Shown here: piece after piece, positions 1 through 9,600 of the stretch | Layout of the letters: every line of letters begins with the position of its first letter | Numbering within the stretch: position 1 is the first letter of the stretch | Source of the DNA: Lycium barbarum | Taxonomy: Eukaryota; Streptophyta; Magnoliopsida; Solanales; Solanaceae | Direction: 5' to 3' | Length of the DNA: 64,000 nt | NCBI RefSeq assembly: GCF_019175385.1 | Contig: NC_083340.1 | Coordinates: forward strand, 20,038,336-20,102,335 | Translations under genes and position numbers: made by a program | The notes under the pieces: model-generated | Databases searched by the model: none | Seen by the model: only the letters and a program-made list of their open reading frames with translations | What the model was told of the DNA's origin: nothing

Positions 1-382
1 CAACTCCAAAGCATAGGACAAGAAAATGACACTTGAACTTTAATTATTCAGTATTTTCTTGTGGATACCCCTAAAGCAAAATCTTTAACCATGTGTAGGC
101 TTCCAGGAACAGAACAAGGAGAATGGTTGTACAATCTTCTCTTCTAAAACTACAAACAATCTAAAGTCCCAAGGAAAGATGACCGGAAAGAAAGCCCTGG
201 GAATGACGAGTGAAGTTGCTCATACTGAAGCCGGAAAGACCAATTTTTTATAAGAAGAAAAATATCACTTTCATCAAGTAGGCAAAAGGGTTATGATCAA
301 AGTCATGCAAGTGCGTGAGTGGAGAAGCCTTCGCATTCTTAGTAAGTTTGACAAGTGTAATTTTGAGGAGGAAACATAAGTT

Positions 383-731
383 TTGGTGGCCATGCCTACT
401 GCTCCCCCCACCCTAAATAAAAGATATCTATGGGTATCCATCATAACTATATTACCCAGTTTAGTGGAGCTCCAGCATTTCAACAGCTTAGCTCCTATCT
501 ATAGTGTCAACTTGCACAGAAACATCTTACCTAGCCTTTACCAACATAATTAAAGAGGCGGCATAACTATAACAAAATTTGGAGGCCAGGCCTAACGCTC
601 CCCAAGCAAGGGATATAAATGGGTATCAGATATTCCTTATGACTATATTACCCAATTTAGTGGAGCTCCAACTTGTCAACAGCTCAGCTCCTGTCCATTG
701 TGTCAACTTGCATAGAAACATCTTGCCTAGT
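383..731 (+). repeat. Imperfect direct duplication, two units about 196 bp apart
   Basis: Two related blocks (about 383-535 and 579-731) share strings such as TTTAGTGGAGCTCCA, CAACAGCT(T/C)AGCTCCT and GTCAACTTGCA(C/T)AGAAAC. Divergence is substantial, so the duplication is old. No reading frame is conserved between the copies, and the function is unknown. Confidence 0.7.
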
Positions 732-739
732 CTTACCGA

Positions 740-2125
740 CGTAGTAGCAAGATGCCTGTGGTGCTTTGTCATTAAATAGTTTAATAATTATTTTGCATCT
801 TAGAGAATATTTTTAATGCAATAGTTGCACCACAAGTAACTTGAATAAAGAAAAAGAGAAATCTCTTTCAGGATTTGGAGGACACAAGCTCATATGATGG
901 TTGTAGCTCTTCTTAATGAAATGATACCTTTTGATTTAATAGTACTAACTTACATCTTGTGTAGTCCAATAACTTATAGTGTATTCTGTTGAAAGTCACG
1001 CTAATCCTAAAAAATATCCGATGCAATATTTGGAATAATTATATTATTGTCAAATGCCAACAGACTCATTAAGAATATTGTATAGATATTTTTAGTGACG
1101 ATGTTGTAACAAATACTAACCCTGGAAATCCACACAGATTATAGAAAATAGAACAAACCAGAAGCAAAAAGTCCATATACACAAAATAAGCTAGTTAGTG
1201 TAGTTTACTCATGAAAGTACGCTTACATAGGATCATTTTCTGCTAGAAGTCTCTTTAGTCTATCTAGAGAAGTGTATGTCACTAGAAATTGAGGAGAACC
1301 TCTAATGTTAAAAAAATCCCAGATATGGAAATATCGAATATATTCTAGGCGACATGATAGTGAGGTTCTTATAGACGAACCCAACTAAGTTCGGATTGAG
1401 GCATAGATGTTCAATGTCGTAATAATTAGTGAATCAAAAAAATTAAGGTAGTTTTCTTATTTCGTCTAGCTCAAAACTACTCTGTAAAGAGTCCGTTAAA
1501 TATTGTTCACCACTCAATTCAACAAGAGCTTACCTTTTTCTTACCTCTGTTACTAGGTATCAGTCATATGCATCAGAACCCCGACAACTTTTTATAGATT
1601 TAAGTAACTTTCTACTACTAAAGGTCAGCTCTATGTTCCCTGCCTGGTCAAAATTTTCCTTCCACTTTGTAGTTCTACTTATTGTTTTCAAATCATGTTT
1701 ACTTTTATGAACATAAATAGGATTTTTCTGTTGGGAGATTTTTCTATTTTCTTCACCAGTTTAGTCAATTGGATAATTTGTGTATCCACAATTTTTCTGA
1801 CTAGCATCTAAGAACAACAAAACCCTCCCAAAGTCGAGAAGCACTCAACCACAACAAACCTTGTCCAAGTTAAATACTGAAATCACACAAGTGATATCAC
1901 CAAAAAACTGAGCAATGAAGCTTGCTGCAGTTTTGCAGGTAATTAATCTCTCTGAAAAGAGATTAATATACATATTATTGAACGATTCGGTAAAAAAACA
2001 TTGTAAAACTGCCCTGAGAAACCAAAAACAGAATACCCTTCTGAACTTATTATACTCAAGAAAATCTCATACAAGAAAAAAGCAATTGCATTGTTCTAAA
2101 TAACCAATTTAGCTACCTCAAAGCA
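740..2125. other. AT-rich region without recognised gene
   Basis: About 1.4 kb in which I recognise no conserved coding sequence, RNA gene or element boundary. A short frame at 1915 begins with an ATG followed 24 bases later by a GT that could be a splice donor, but nothing supports it further. Confidence 0.5.
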
Positions 2126-2132
2126 AACATTA

Positions 2133-2380
2133 AGTGGCCGTTTGGCCATGAATATTTTTTACTTTTTCCTGGAATTCATGTTTGGCCATAAAATTCCAGA
2201 ATATGAAAAACACCAAAAAGTTGTTTTCACCTTTCTTACTCCAAATCACGCACAAAAACTCAAAAAACAACTCCAATTTATATTCATGGCCAACCACAAC
2301 TCTAATTTCCAAATACCATTTTTCACTTTGAAAACAAAAACTTCTTCTTTCAAATACTCGCAATTTTCATTGCCTTAAGA
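2133..2380. repeat. MITE-like fragment with GGCCGTTTGGCCATGAA end
   Basis: The left edge GGCCGTTTGGCCATGAA and internal copies of TTTGGCCAT, plus the inverted form ATGGCCAA, resemble a common low-complexity family of plant MITEs. A matching right terminus with target duplication was not found, so this is probably a fragment. The short frames on both strands here are by-products. Confidence 0.4.
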
Positions 2381-2384
2381 GAAA

Positions 2385-3100
2385 ATATACGAGCTATAAG
2401 TATTCTTTCCAAAATTTCCCTTACATAGTAGACATCAAACGAGAAGGTCCATTAGGGTCATAATTTAAAAGAAAAGCAGCCTTCAATGGTTGACCTGAAA
2501 ATGGAAAAACCCATCTCAGCTGACTAACTATACATATTAATAAAACTAAAAAAAAGAACATAATAAAAAATGTTACATTTACTGACCTGAACCAACATTG
2601 CTTGAAATCCATTTTTCCCATATTTTATGCACAAATGCCCACTCCATTACTATACTCTTCTACCTGCACTAAAAGGACCAAAAAAAAAGGGGGTCCACCA
2701 ATTATATTTCAATGTTTGAATTTCATAAGCTTTTTGGAGATACCTACATATAAACAGAAAGGTTCTCAGAGGAATTTCGTCAAACAGAAGACGTGCACAA
2801 ACAACTTTTATTACTTAGCCGCAAGTTTATAACTATGGGATTCAAAAGAATATTTAAATACATTATACCATATTTAATTTAGGATTTAAACTCCGTAATT
2901 AGTCAGGTTAAGACACTTAATTAAATTGGAATGGAGGGAGTAATGTAAAATAGACAAAACTAATTTCTTGATTTAAAAACAAATGTACCTGATAGAAACT
3001 TGGATATATCAGCTTTAGTATAACACCAAAAAATAGCAAAGATTTTTTGCAAAATATAAAAATTTATAATTTGGGCCTAAAAGAGCACTCTACTTGAGGT
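2385..3100. other. AT-rich region with a Stowaway-like scrap
   Basis: No gene recognised. Around 2929-2943 the string GGAATGGAGGGAGTA resembles the end of Stowaway (Tc1/mariner) MITEs, but no partner end was identified. Confidence 0.35.
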
Positions 3101-3129
3101 AAATAGGGCGCAATGCACAAATAGCCAGT

Positions 3130-3770
3130 TTTGGGACCCCATTTAAGTTAGAGTCCGGATTCAAAATGACCCCAAAAAAATATTTTGAACCGAAATACCC
3201 TAACAACAAAAAAAAGGTTACCAAACTGCCTTTAGCGCAGTAATTTACTGCGCTAAAGCACTTAACGGGGACGACTCCGTTAACTGCTATAGCGCAGTAA
3301 TTTACTACGCTATAGTGTCTGTCTTTTTTTTTTCTCGGCCCTTTTGGTTAACCCCTCTTCCATTGCACTTTTTAACGTATTTTGATCATAGATTAATCAT
3401 GCTTCGGGACCCCGAAATTTTAATATTTTACATAGAATCCTACTTATTTTTGTGCGATTAATAAGGTAGGATCAATACATCAAGGATAAACAAAAGTTCG
3501 GATGACCGTTTTAGTGGTTGAAAAGTGCTCGAACGCCATTTTCGTTTGAAGGCTTGATGTCATTAGCTTGAAGTTCTTCATGAAAACTTAAACTTTTTCA
3601 TTAATAATTAATCAAAAGTTAGTCAAAATGGCAGCATTCATACAAAAAAAACTTAATTAAATTGCATCAGTCATAACCTTGAGTAGATAAAAATACTTAA
3701 TATATTAATATTCTTCAAAATAACAACTTCATTGTAAATTTAACTTAAAACTAAAATCACAACATTCTTA
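3130..3770. repeat. Long terminal region of a Mutator-like element, copy 1
   Basis: This stretch is strongly similar, in the same orientation, to 5484-5794 joined to 18935-19250. Shared blocks include AAAATGACCCCAAAAAAA, the palindrome TTTAGCGCAGTAATTTACTG, and a long segment around 3440-3600 with GTTCGGATGACCGTTTTAG. In copy 1 the next sequence inward is the C-terminus of an accessory frame; in copy 2 it is the C-terminus of the transposase. The simplest reading is that these are the two long terminal inverted repeats (about 600 bp) of one element family, seen here in direct orientation because the second half is inverted. A target duplication was not identified. Confidence 0.6.
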
Positions 3771-3812
3771 ATCATCATTAGAGTACAAGTCCTCAATATC
3801 GTCCTCAGAAAA

Positions 3813-4296
3813 TTATTGGCTGTTTCTTAAGACACATTTTTTTTCAGTAGCAGTTAGTTCTCTACCGGTTGATGATGCTTGTTCTTCGGCCAACTTTAGC
3901 ATGTAAAATCTACATCGTCTTGCCAGCATTCTGTTGTTTTCTTTTCTAATCCTTTGCACGGCAAGCTCGCAAGTTTCTGGACCTACTTCAGGCATGGCTT
4001 AGGAGTACCTTATTGGGATTGGAGCTTTGAGATTTTTCAAGTCATGAACAAGACGTTCTGATTCGGTAAGCCGATGTGACCATTCTCGGCGTAAACCGCA
4101 ATAATATTCCCGTGGATCTGAATATTTCACACTGCAGAAATCATCATTACGCTCTATAAGAAAGTGGGGATTGAGCTCATCTAGTTTGAAATCACTGGTA
4201 TCGCTTGAAAAACTGCTATGATTTGAACTCTCATTGTCACTATTATTTGGTTCTTTTGGAAGGAGTAAAGACCAAGCTGAGTTTCTACTACTCGAT
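3813..4296 (-). pseudogene. Decayed MULE accessory frame 1 (unknown function)
   Basis: Read on the minus strand, an open frame runs from about 4296 to an in-frame TAA near 4001-4003, just before the ATG of a second open stretch (3995-3813); together they look like one protein with one nonsense codon. The first part is Ser/Asp/Glu-rich and contains SDPREYY and LRREWSHRL; the second contains RKENNRMLARRCRFYMLKL. The RKENNRM segment resembles FREENNRMQIRYLR in the neighbouring frame (4437-4859), suggesting two related or formerly joined accessory proteins. Its C-terminus faces the element terminus. I do not recognise a named domain; the charged, helix-prone composition would fit a DNA-binding or coiled-coil accessory protein, but that is inference. 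Confidence 0.45.
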
Positions 4297-4377
4297 ATTA
4301 AATACGTTGTAGTCTAATAACGAAAGAAAATGTTACTTATATAGTTGCAAACCCCCATGTACTCGTAGTTTGGGGGC

Positions 4378-4397
4378 GGGAGGGGGGGGGGGGGGGG
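4378..4397. repeat. Poly(G) tract (16 G preceded by a G-rich run)
   Basis: A run of 16 G at 4382-4397 follows GGGGGCGGGAGG. It lies between the two accessory frames and could form a G-quadruplex. Confidence 0.9.
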
Positions 4398-4436
4398 ATT
4401 TATGACCCTACCTACTTACTTTATATAAAAAAAATA

Positions 4437-4859
4437 TTAATCTTCATCGGACATCTCACAGTCCGAATCCCACTTGGATCTAAATCTTGTGCTACTATGC
4501 ACGCCATATTCTACCCTAAGGTAACGTATTTGCATCCGATTGTTCTCTTCGCGAAAACTGTTAAGAGCAAAATTATACTCTTGTGGAGTTCCACGAGGCA
4601 TTGACATAGCACGTTTTTTTGGGCGTTTAAGCCCTACTGACGCTAACTTGTGCTCCAGTACTGCAGCCTCCCTAACACGCCAATCCACCTCCTCTCTCAT
4701 TTTATTATTGTATTCTCGATTGAGTCTGTCATTAGGGTTATTTGAGTAATGAAAATCATCATCATCTAGTTGTCAGGTCCTACCCATTGCTTCAAATATG
4801 TTTGCTGGAGTGAACAATATAACATGACTAATATCTCTAAATTGGTCAAAAAATGACAT
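4437..4859 (-). pseudogene. MULE accessory frame 2, about 140 codons with one stop
   Basis: On the minus strand an ATG at 4859-4857 opens a frame that continues to a TAA at 4437-4439, with a single in-frame TGA after GRT at about codon 29. Downstream the protein is charged: an Asp-rich stretch (LDDDDFHYS), a basic cluster (KRPKKRAM) that looks like a nuclear localisation signal, the segment FREENNRMQIRYLR, and an acidic tail ending CEMSDED. The ATG at 4700 gives only the C-terminal 87 residues; the upstream start is preferred because the same frame runs on with similar composition. It is transcribed divergently from the transposase start at 5345, across a palindrome-rich spacer. No named domain is recognised. 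Confidence 0.5.
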
Positions 4860-4969
4860 AGTAACTCAATTTTGTGTGGTTGGTAACAACTATTCGTCAA
4901 ATTGCGTTATATAACACTTAAAGTTTGATTCGAATTATGACGTTTTTCTGTTTGACAGTTGAGGTGACA

Positions 4970-5145
4970 ATATATTGCAGCGGTATAGCGTAGTAAAATA
5001 CTGCATTATGACAGTATAGCGCAGTAAATTACTGCGTTATACTGTCATAACACAGTATTTTACTGTGTTGTGACAGAATAACGCATTATTTTACCGCGCT
5101 ATTCTGCCAGGACCTGACATAGCGCAGATAATTCATGCGTTATGC
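4970..5145. repeat. Cluster of short GCGCAGTAA/TTACTGCGC palindromes
   Basis: At least four imperfect palindromes of about 25-30 bp occur back to back, with cores AGCGCAGTAAATTACTGCG, ACACAGTATTTTACTGTGTT and CGCATTATTTTACCGCG. The same motif type occurs in the terminal regions (3230-3310, 5570-5650). The cluster sits in the divergent intergenic region between accessory frame 2 and the transposase start. Repeated dyads there could be transposase-binding or promoter sites; this is inference. Confidence 0.75.
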
Positions 5146-5344
5146 AACACTCCGTACTTAATTTGACGTAACATTGCAAGACACACTAATTGCATGAATG
5201 CGTTGGTTATATTTTCAAACTTCAAATCTTATTAATATTGAGTTCGAATAAGGAAAAAAATTCTAAGTTTCACCCAATTTTTAACACAAATTCTAAGTTT
5301 CATCCAGTTTTTGCATTTTGTATTCCTCCTAAATTATTCAAAAT

Positions 5345-5483
5345 ATGGCAGATGTTCCAAAAATTAGAGTTTCTTTATTCTGGGATGGACAAATTATATT
5401 CGAGGAAAATAATTTGCGCTATGATTCTCCCCCAAAATACCATGTTAAGTTTCTACTTGACTTAAAATTCTTAAAATACTCCA
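5345..5483 (+). pseudogene. MULE transposase, N-terminal fragment
   Basis: The ATG at 5345 starts MADVPKIRVSLFWDGQ, followed by IIFEENNLRYDSPPK. The pattern of an aromatic/Gly turn, then a short strand, then SPPK is what the N-terminal region of plant Mutator-like transposases looks like. Similarity to the family ends near 5480, exactly where the terminal-region repeat begins, so the remaining several hundred residues are missing here. The C-terminal part of a MULE transposase lies on the opposite strand at 19284-20368. Assignment is from family knowledge and moderate; no catalytic residue is in this piece. Confidence 0.5.
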
Positions 5484-5794
5484 AGCCTTGTTTTAGAGTC
5501 TGGAACCAAAATGACCCCAAAAAAACATTTAACCAAAATACCCCAACAAAAAAAGTTACTAAACTGCCTTTAGCGCAGTAATTTACTGCGCTAAAGCACT
5601 TCACGGGAACGGCTCCGTTAACTGCTATAATGCAGTAATTTACTACGCTATAGTGTCTGTCTTCCCTCCCCCCCCCCCCCCCCCCCCTTTTTGGCCCTTT
5701 TGGTTAACCCTTATTCCATTACACTTTTTAACGTAATTTGGCCATAGATTAATCATGCTTCAGGATCTCGAAACTTCAATATTTTATATAGAAC
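5484..5794. repeat. MULE terminal region, copy 2, outer part
   Basis: Close relative of 3130-3400: TTAGAGTCTGG, AAAATGACCCCAAAAAAA and the palindrome TTTAGCGCAGTAATTTACTG at about 5571, then a 20-C tract (5668-5687) where copy 1 has a T-rich run. It is cut at 5794 by the Athila-type element and resumes at 18935 (CCTACTTATTTTTATGCG), which matches copy 1 at 3440. Confidence 0.75.
5668..5687. repeat. Poly(C) tract, 20 C
   Basis: Homopolymer inside MULE terminal region copy 2; the paralogous position in copy 1 carries T residues. Confidence 0.9.
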
Positions 5795-7167
5795 TGATGT
5801 GCCACGACTTTGTGACACATTCAACGCCTTTTTACTATGAATTTTGGTTGTTTTCAAGTAAGTCTGGTTTTCATTAATATGTTTTGTTGTGTTTTAGGAA
5901 AACAATGGCCCAAAAGCAAAGAGCAAAGAACAAAGGAAAAATTGGCCAGAAATGAAAAATCGACGTTCCATCAATCAGCCGACGAACTGTCCTTTGAAGC
6001 GTCGATAAGCTCGATTTTTTAGTGATGACAAAGTTGAAAACGACAAAGGACGGAGGCATCGACAAAGCGTCGAACTGATCGACGCTTCGTCGTTTGTGTC
6101 GTCAATCAGGATCTCTCAACAAGAAAAGAGAAATACGGAATACTCGACGGAGCGTCTAACTGGTCGACGGCACCGTCGAATGGAACACATATCGACGGAT
6201 CGTTAGACGATCGACGGTCCGCCTATCTTGCTATCGGGGGCAATTTTGTCCGTCGCTGCTCTGCGTTTTTTGGAGCCTATTTAAAGAACATTTTAGTTTT
6301 TTTTTTTGCAGCGAATTTTAATTGTAACCACGTGAACAAAGTTCCATTGGTGGGTCAGCATTGAATACTCCCTTTCTGGAGCTTAGTGAAAACAACAAGA
6401 TTGCATTTTCCATCATCTTTATCACACATTGTAAGCTTTATGTCTCATTTATTGCTTACTAATTTTGAGACCATAATGTGTGAGTAGTTTCTTTAATCAA
6501 AGTTGTGGACCCAAATAATGGGTGCTATGTAATGGTTGTCTAACATTATATATATATATAATGGGTTGTGATGTATTTTATCATTTCTCGCATTCGTTGT
6601 TCATTAGTGATTGCAAACACTTGTTCATGCACAAACCCTAGTTTATTTGGAAAGATGAACTAGGGCGTGATTTGAAATAATATAACAAGGACTCGGGGCG
6701 CTAAACCTTGTTTCATGAACTCTCTTAGGGATAAGATGAGTTCTACTTGACATATTTAATCAATCTTATTTACAACTTTTCTGCATTTGAGAAAATCATG
6801 AAAAGAAATACTTTCTAACTATTGGAAAATATTAGAAAGTGCATTAGAGATTAAGTGCATACATAACCCCGACCCATTAGAAATATATCATATTGACACC
6901 CATAACATAACATCTAATCATCATGGGGACACAACTTTGGTTCTTCAAATCTAAATAAATTTCAAACACTTCAAAATAGCGAATACAAAACAAACATCTT
7001 TTCAAACTATTTGGAATAGGATTAAAGCCTTTAAAGACTAGTATCACATACAATTAGTACCCTTTTCTCTCCATATTCCTTGTGGAATTCGACCCCAACC
7101 TTATTTGGGTTACTATATTTGACAACGTTCCCTTTATGCCATTAATAGGTGTAATTTGAGCGTATCA
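5795..7167 (+). repeat. 5' LTR of the Athila-type element
   Basis: 1373 bp, TGAT...ATCA termini. It carries a TATA-like TATTTAAAG at about 6279 and a cluster of CGTCGA/TCGACG dyads at about 5960-6230, for example GTCGAACTGATCGACGC. A deletion relative to the 3' LTR lies near 6187. Confidence 0.9.
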
Positions 7168-7172
7168 AATTT

Positions 7173-7190
7173 TGGTGTCGCTGCCGGGGA
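7173..7190 (+). promoter_or_regulatory. Primer-binding site (tRNA-Asp-like)
   Basis: TGGTGTCGCTGCCGGGGA starts 5 bases after the 5' LTR. It matches the complement of the plant tRNA-Asp 3' end (TGGCGCCGTTGCCGGGGA) at 15 of 18 positions, as expected for an old Athila copy. Confidence 0.75.
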
Positions 7191-7284
7191 ATACAGTTTT
7201 GAAATTACTGATTGTTGTGTATTTTTCTTTAAAATTTTTCTATTCCATCACACCTTGTTTGTTGTTGTGGTGAACCAGGTGAAC

Positions 7285-9134
7285 ATGGCCGGAAGACAGA
7301 ATCGGAATCAAGGAAATCAAGGTGGACTCCAAGTGAACCCACCTGCACCAGAAGAGGATGAGGATGAGAATATATTTGCGGAATTCATCAATGAAGCTGA
7401 TTATGGTTCTGCTGTGGTTCCTCCTAGAACTAGAAATGCTACTTTAAAAATTGATAGTTCTATCTATCAACTGCCGAAACTTGAAGGTTATTTCTAAAAT
7501 TCTTTGGAGGATTGTCCACTCCGACATTTGAAGAACTTCTTGCATGTGTGTGCTCAACAATCCCAAGGTGTTGTTTCTGCTGATGCACTTCGATTAACGG
7601 GTCTTTAAATATTCCTTGGCTGACCAAGCAAGGGAATGATATGAAAAGCTCCCCAGCAATTCTATTCATACCTGGAGCGAGTTAGCCAATATATTTTTGA
7701 AGAAGTGGTTCCACCAAGTAAAAAGGCTGAGCTTCAGGATAAGATCTTTGAGTTCAAACAACTTCCGAGGGAACAATTGTATTCGGCATGGGAGCGTTTC
7801 AAGTACTATCTAGCTCAATCTCGAACACATGGGTTTCCGGATGCTATTCTCACCGAGAAGTTCTACAAGGGGTTAGATACAATGAATCAAATTGCTGTCA
7901 ACACTGCAGCTGGGGGATGCTTCATGGACAAATCATTTGTTAGCATCACCAGGTTGCTCGATAAGCTCACCACCCACAATCAAGCTTGGCACTCCAGTGA
8001 TAGTGAAATCCTGTCATATGGTAGTCCCTCTGCTGCCGCGGTGGCCAAAGTAAATCATGAGCGAGATCATGCTTTTGCTCAATTGCAAACCACCGTGGAT
8101 TTACTGTCAAAGAGGCTTACGGAGAAAGAATCTAAAAGTATGAATGTTGTGGAAGAGATGCCATCTCATGCTCCCGAAATGTACCAAGTCTCAGAGGAAG
8201 CTTATCTAAAGGGGCAGCCACAACGTGAGGATGCTAATTATATCGATCACTCTCAAGGGGTTATCAAAAGCAATGGAGACCCCAACAACAAAGCAATCAA
8301 TATGGCCGAAATGAATATGGTGGTTCGGACAGGAGGGATTACAACAACAACAATTATGGTAATCAGAATTCCAATGCCTATGTTCCACTAAAGGGTCGTG
8401 CTTTTAACTCTCAAAATTGGCGAGAGGGTCCTTCCAATGATAAAGGGACCTCTCGAATGGAATCTATGCTTGAAAATATATTGGACAACCAGCATAAGAG
8501 TGACAAGAAGATGGAAAATTTGACCGAAGTGTTAGGCTCTCACACCGCTTCGATTGATAAACTTGAGTCACAAATGCGAGATCTTTCTCGTTTGCAACAT
8601 CCACCACAAATAGGGGGCCTTCCTAGTGACACAATTCTGAACCCAAGTGGTAGTGGAGGTGATCACATTGCCTCATGCAAAGCTATTTCTACTAGAAGTG
8701 GAAAGATCCTTAATGCGGTGAATCAGAGAGTGGTTGAACCTATCATTGTCGAGCTGATTATTGATGAGGTAATTGAGGAAGAAGTTTAAGAAGAAATGGA
8801 GACACCAATTGAAGTGCCTATTATTGTGAGAAAAAAGAAGGAAGCACACCCTATTGTTCTCAAGGGTGACGAGGAGCCAAGTTTTGAAAAAGCTACCGGT
8901 GGTAGTACCCAAAAGAGGAAGGTCATGGGGGCAATTAAACCTTTGACTCAAACATATAAATCTCCTCCCCCATTCCAACAAAGATTGATGAAAAGAACGG
9001 AGGATGCTAAGTGTCAACGCTTCTACGACCAATTGAAAAGGTTGTCAATGAATATCCCATTTCTTGATGCATTCCAAGAAATGCCGGGATTTGCTAAATA
9101 CTTGAAAGATTTGTTGACGAAGAAAGACCAATAA
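7285..9134 (+). pseudogene. gag: Athila-type gag, frameshifted
   Basis: Gag, the capsid protein that packages element RNA. An ATG at 7285 opens MAGRQNRNQGNQGG and an acidic stretch; the frame is broken at 7495 and again several times up to 7705. From there the capsid-like region is readable (PPSKKAELQDKIFEF, SAWERFKYYLAQSRTHG), then a coiled-coil region (HAFAQLQTTVDLLSKRL) and, after another shift near 8290, an Asn-rich stretch and ENILDNQHKSDKKMENLTEV. The final part (8796-9134) contains KRLSMNIPFLDAFQEMP. The apparent Met at 7705 is a GTG in the middle of the protein, next to a 1-base shift at the conserved KKWF motif. Non-functional as it stands. Confidence 0.8.
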
Positions 9135-9136
9135 AG

Positions 9137-9545
9137 CATGATACGGCGGGAGTCACCCACTGTGTGAACGCTATTATTTCGTCATCAAAGGTTGAGAAGA
9201 AGAGAGATCCCGGGGCTTTCACTATCCCTTGCATGATCGGTCATCGTGATTTTGCTCGTGCCTTATGTGAAAATGGGGCTAGTATTAATTTGATGCCACT
9301 AGCCATCTATAAGCAAGCCGGTTTGGGAACACCTAGACCAACGAGCATGCGTCTCCAAATGACCGATAGAACCATCAAAAGACCGTTAGGGGTTGTTGAT
9401 AACATCCTTGTTAAAGTGGGGGAATTCTTATTACCGGTAGATTTTGTCATTCTTGATTGTGTGATTGACAAATAAGTCCCAATTATCTTGGGAAGGCCAT
9501 TTCTGCCATTGGGAGAGCTCTAATGGACTCAAAAAAGAATGAAAT
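9137..9545 (+). pseudogene. Athila-type aspartic protease
   Basis: Retroviral-type aspartic protease domain that processes the polyprotein. The frame reads through KVEKKRDPGAFTIPC, then the active-site segment ALCENGASINLMP, and DFVILDCVIDK, followed by an in-frame TAA (9473-9475) before the conserved ILGRPF. In Athila proteases the active site is normally DNGAS or DLGAS; here the catalytic Asp is Glu, so the enzyme would be dead even without the stop. It sits between gag and reverse transcriptase in the usual order. Confidence 0.8.
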
Positions 9546-9600
9546 AAATTTCTAAGTCAATGATGAAGAAGTAACTTTCCAAGCTAGCAAGGGGTTAAAA

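Noticed and set aside
2130..2378. Overlapping frames on both strands
   Set aside because: They lie in a MITE-like fragment with inverted similarity and lack any protein family signature.
7705..8391. Separate gene starting at 7705
   Set aside because: The start is a GTG inside the gag frame, just after a 1-base shift; it is part of the decayed gag.
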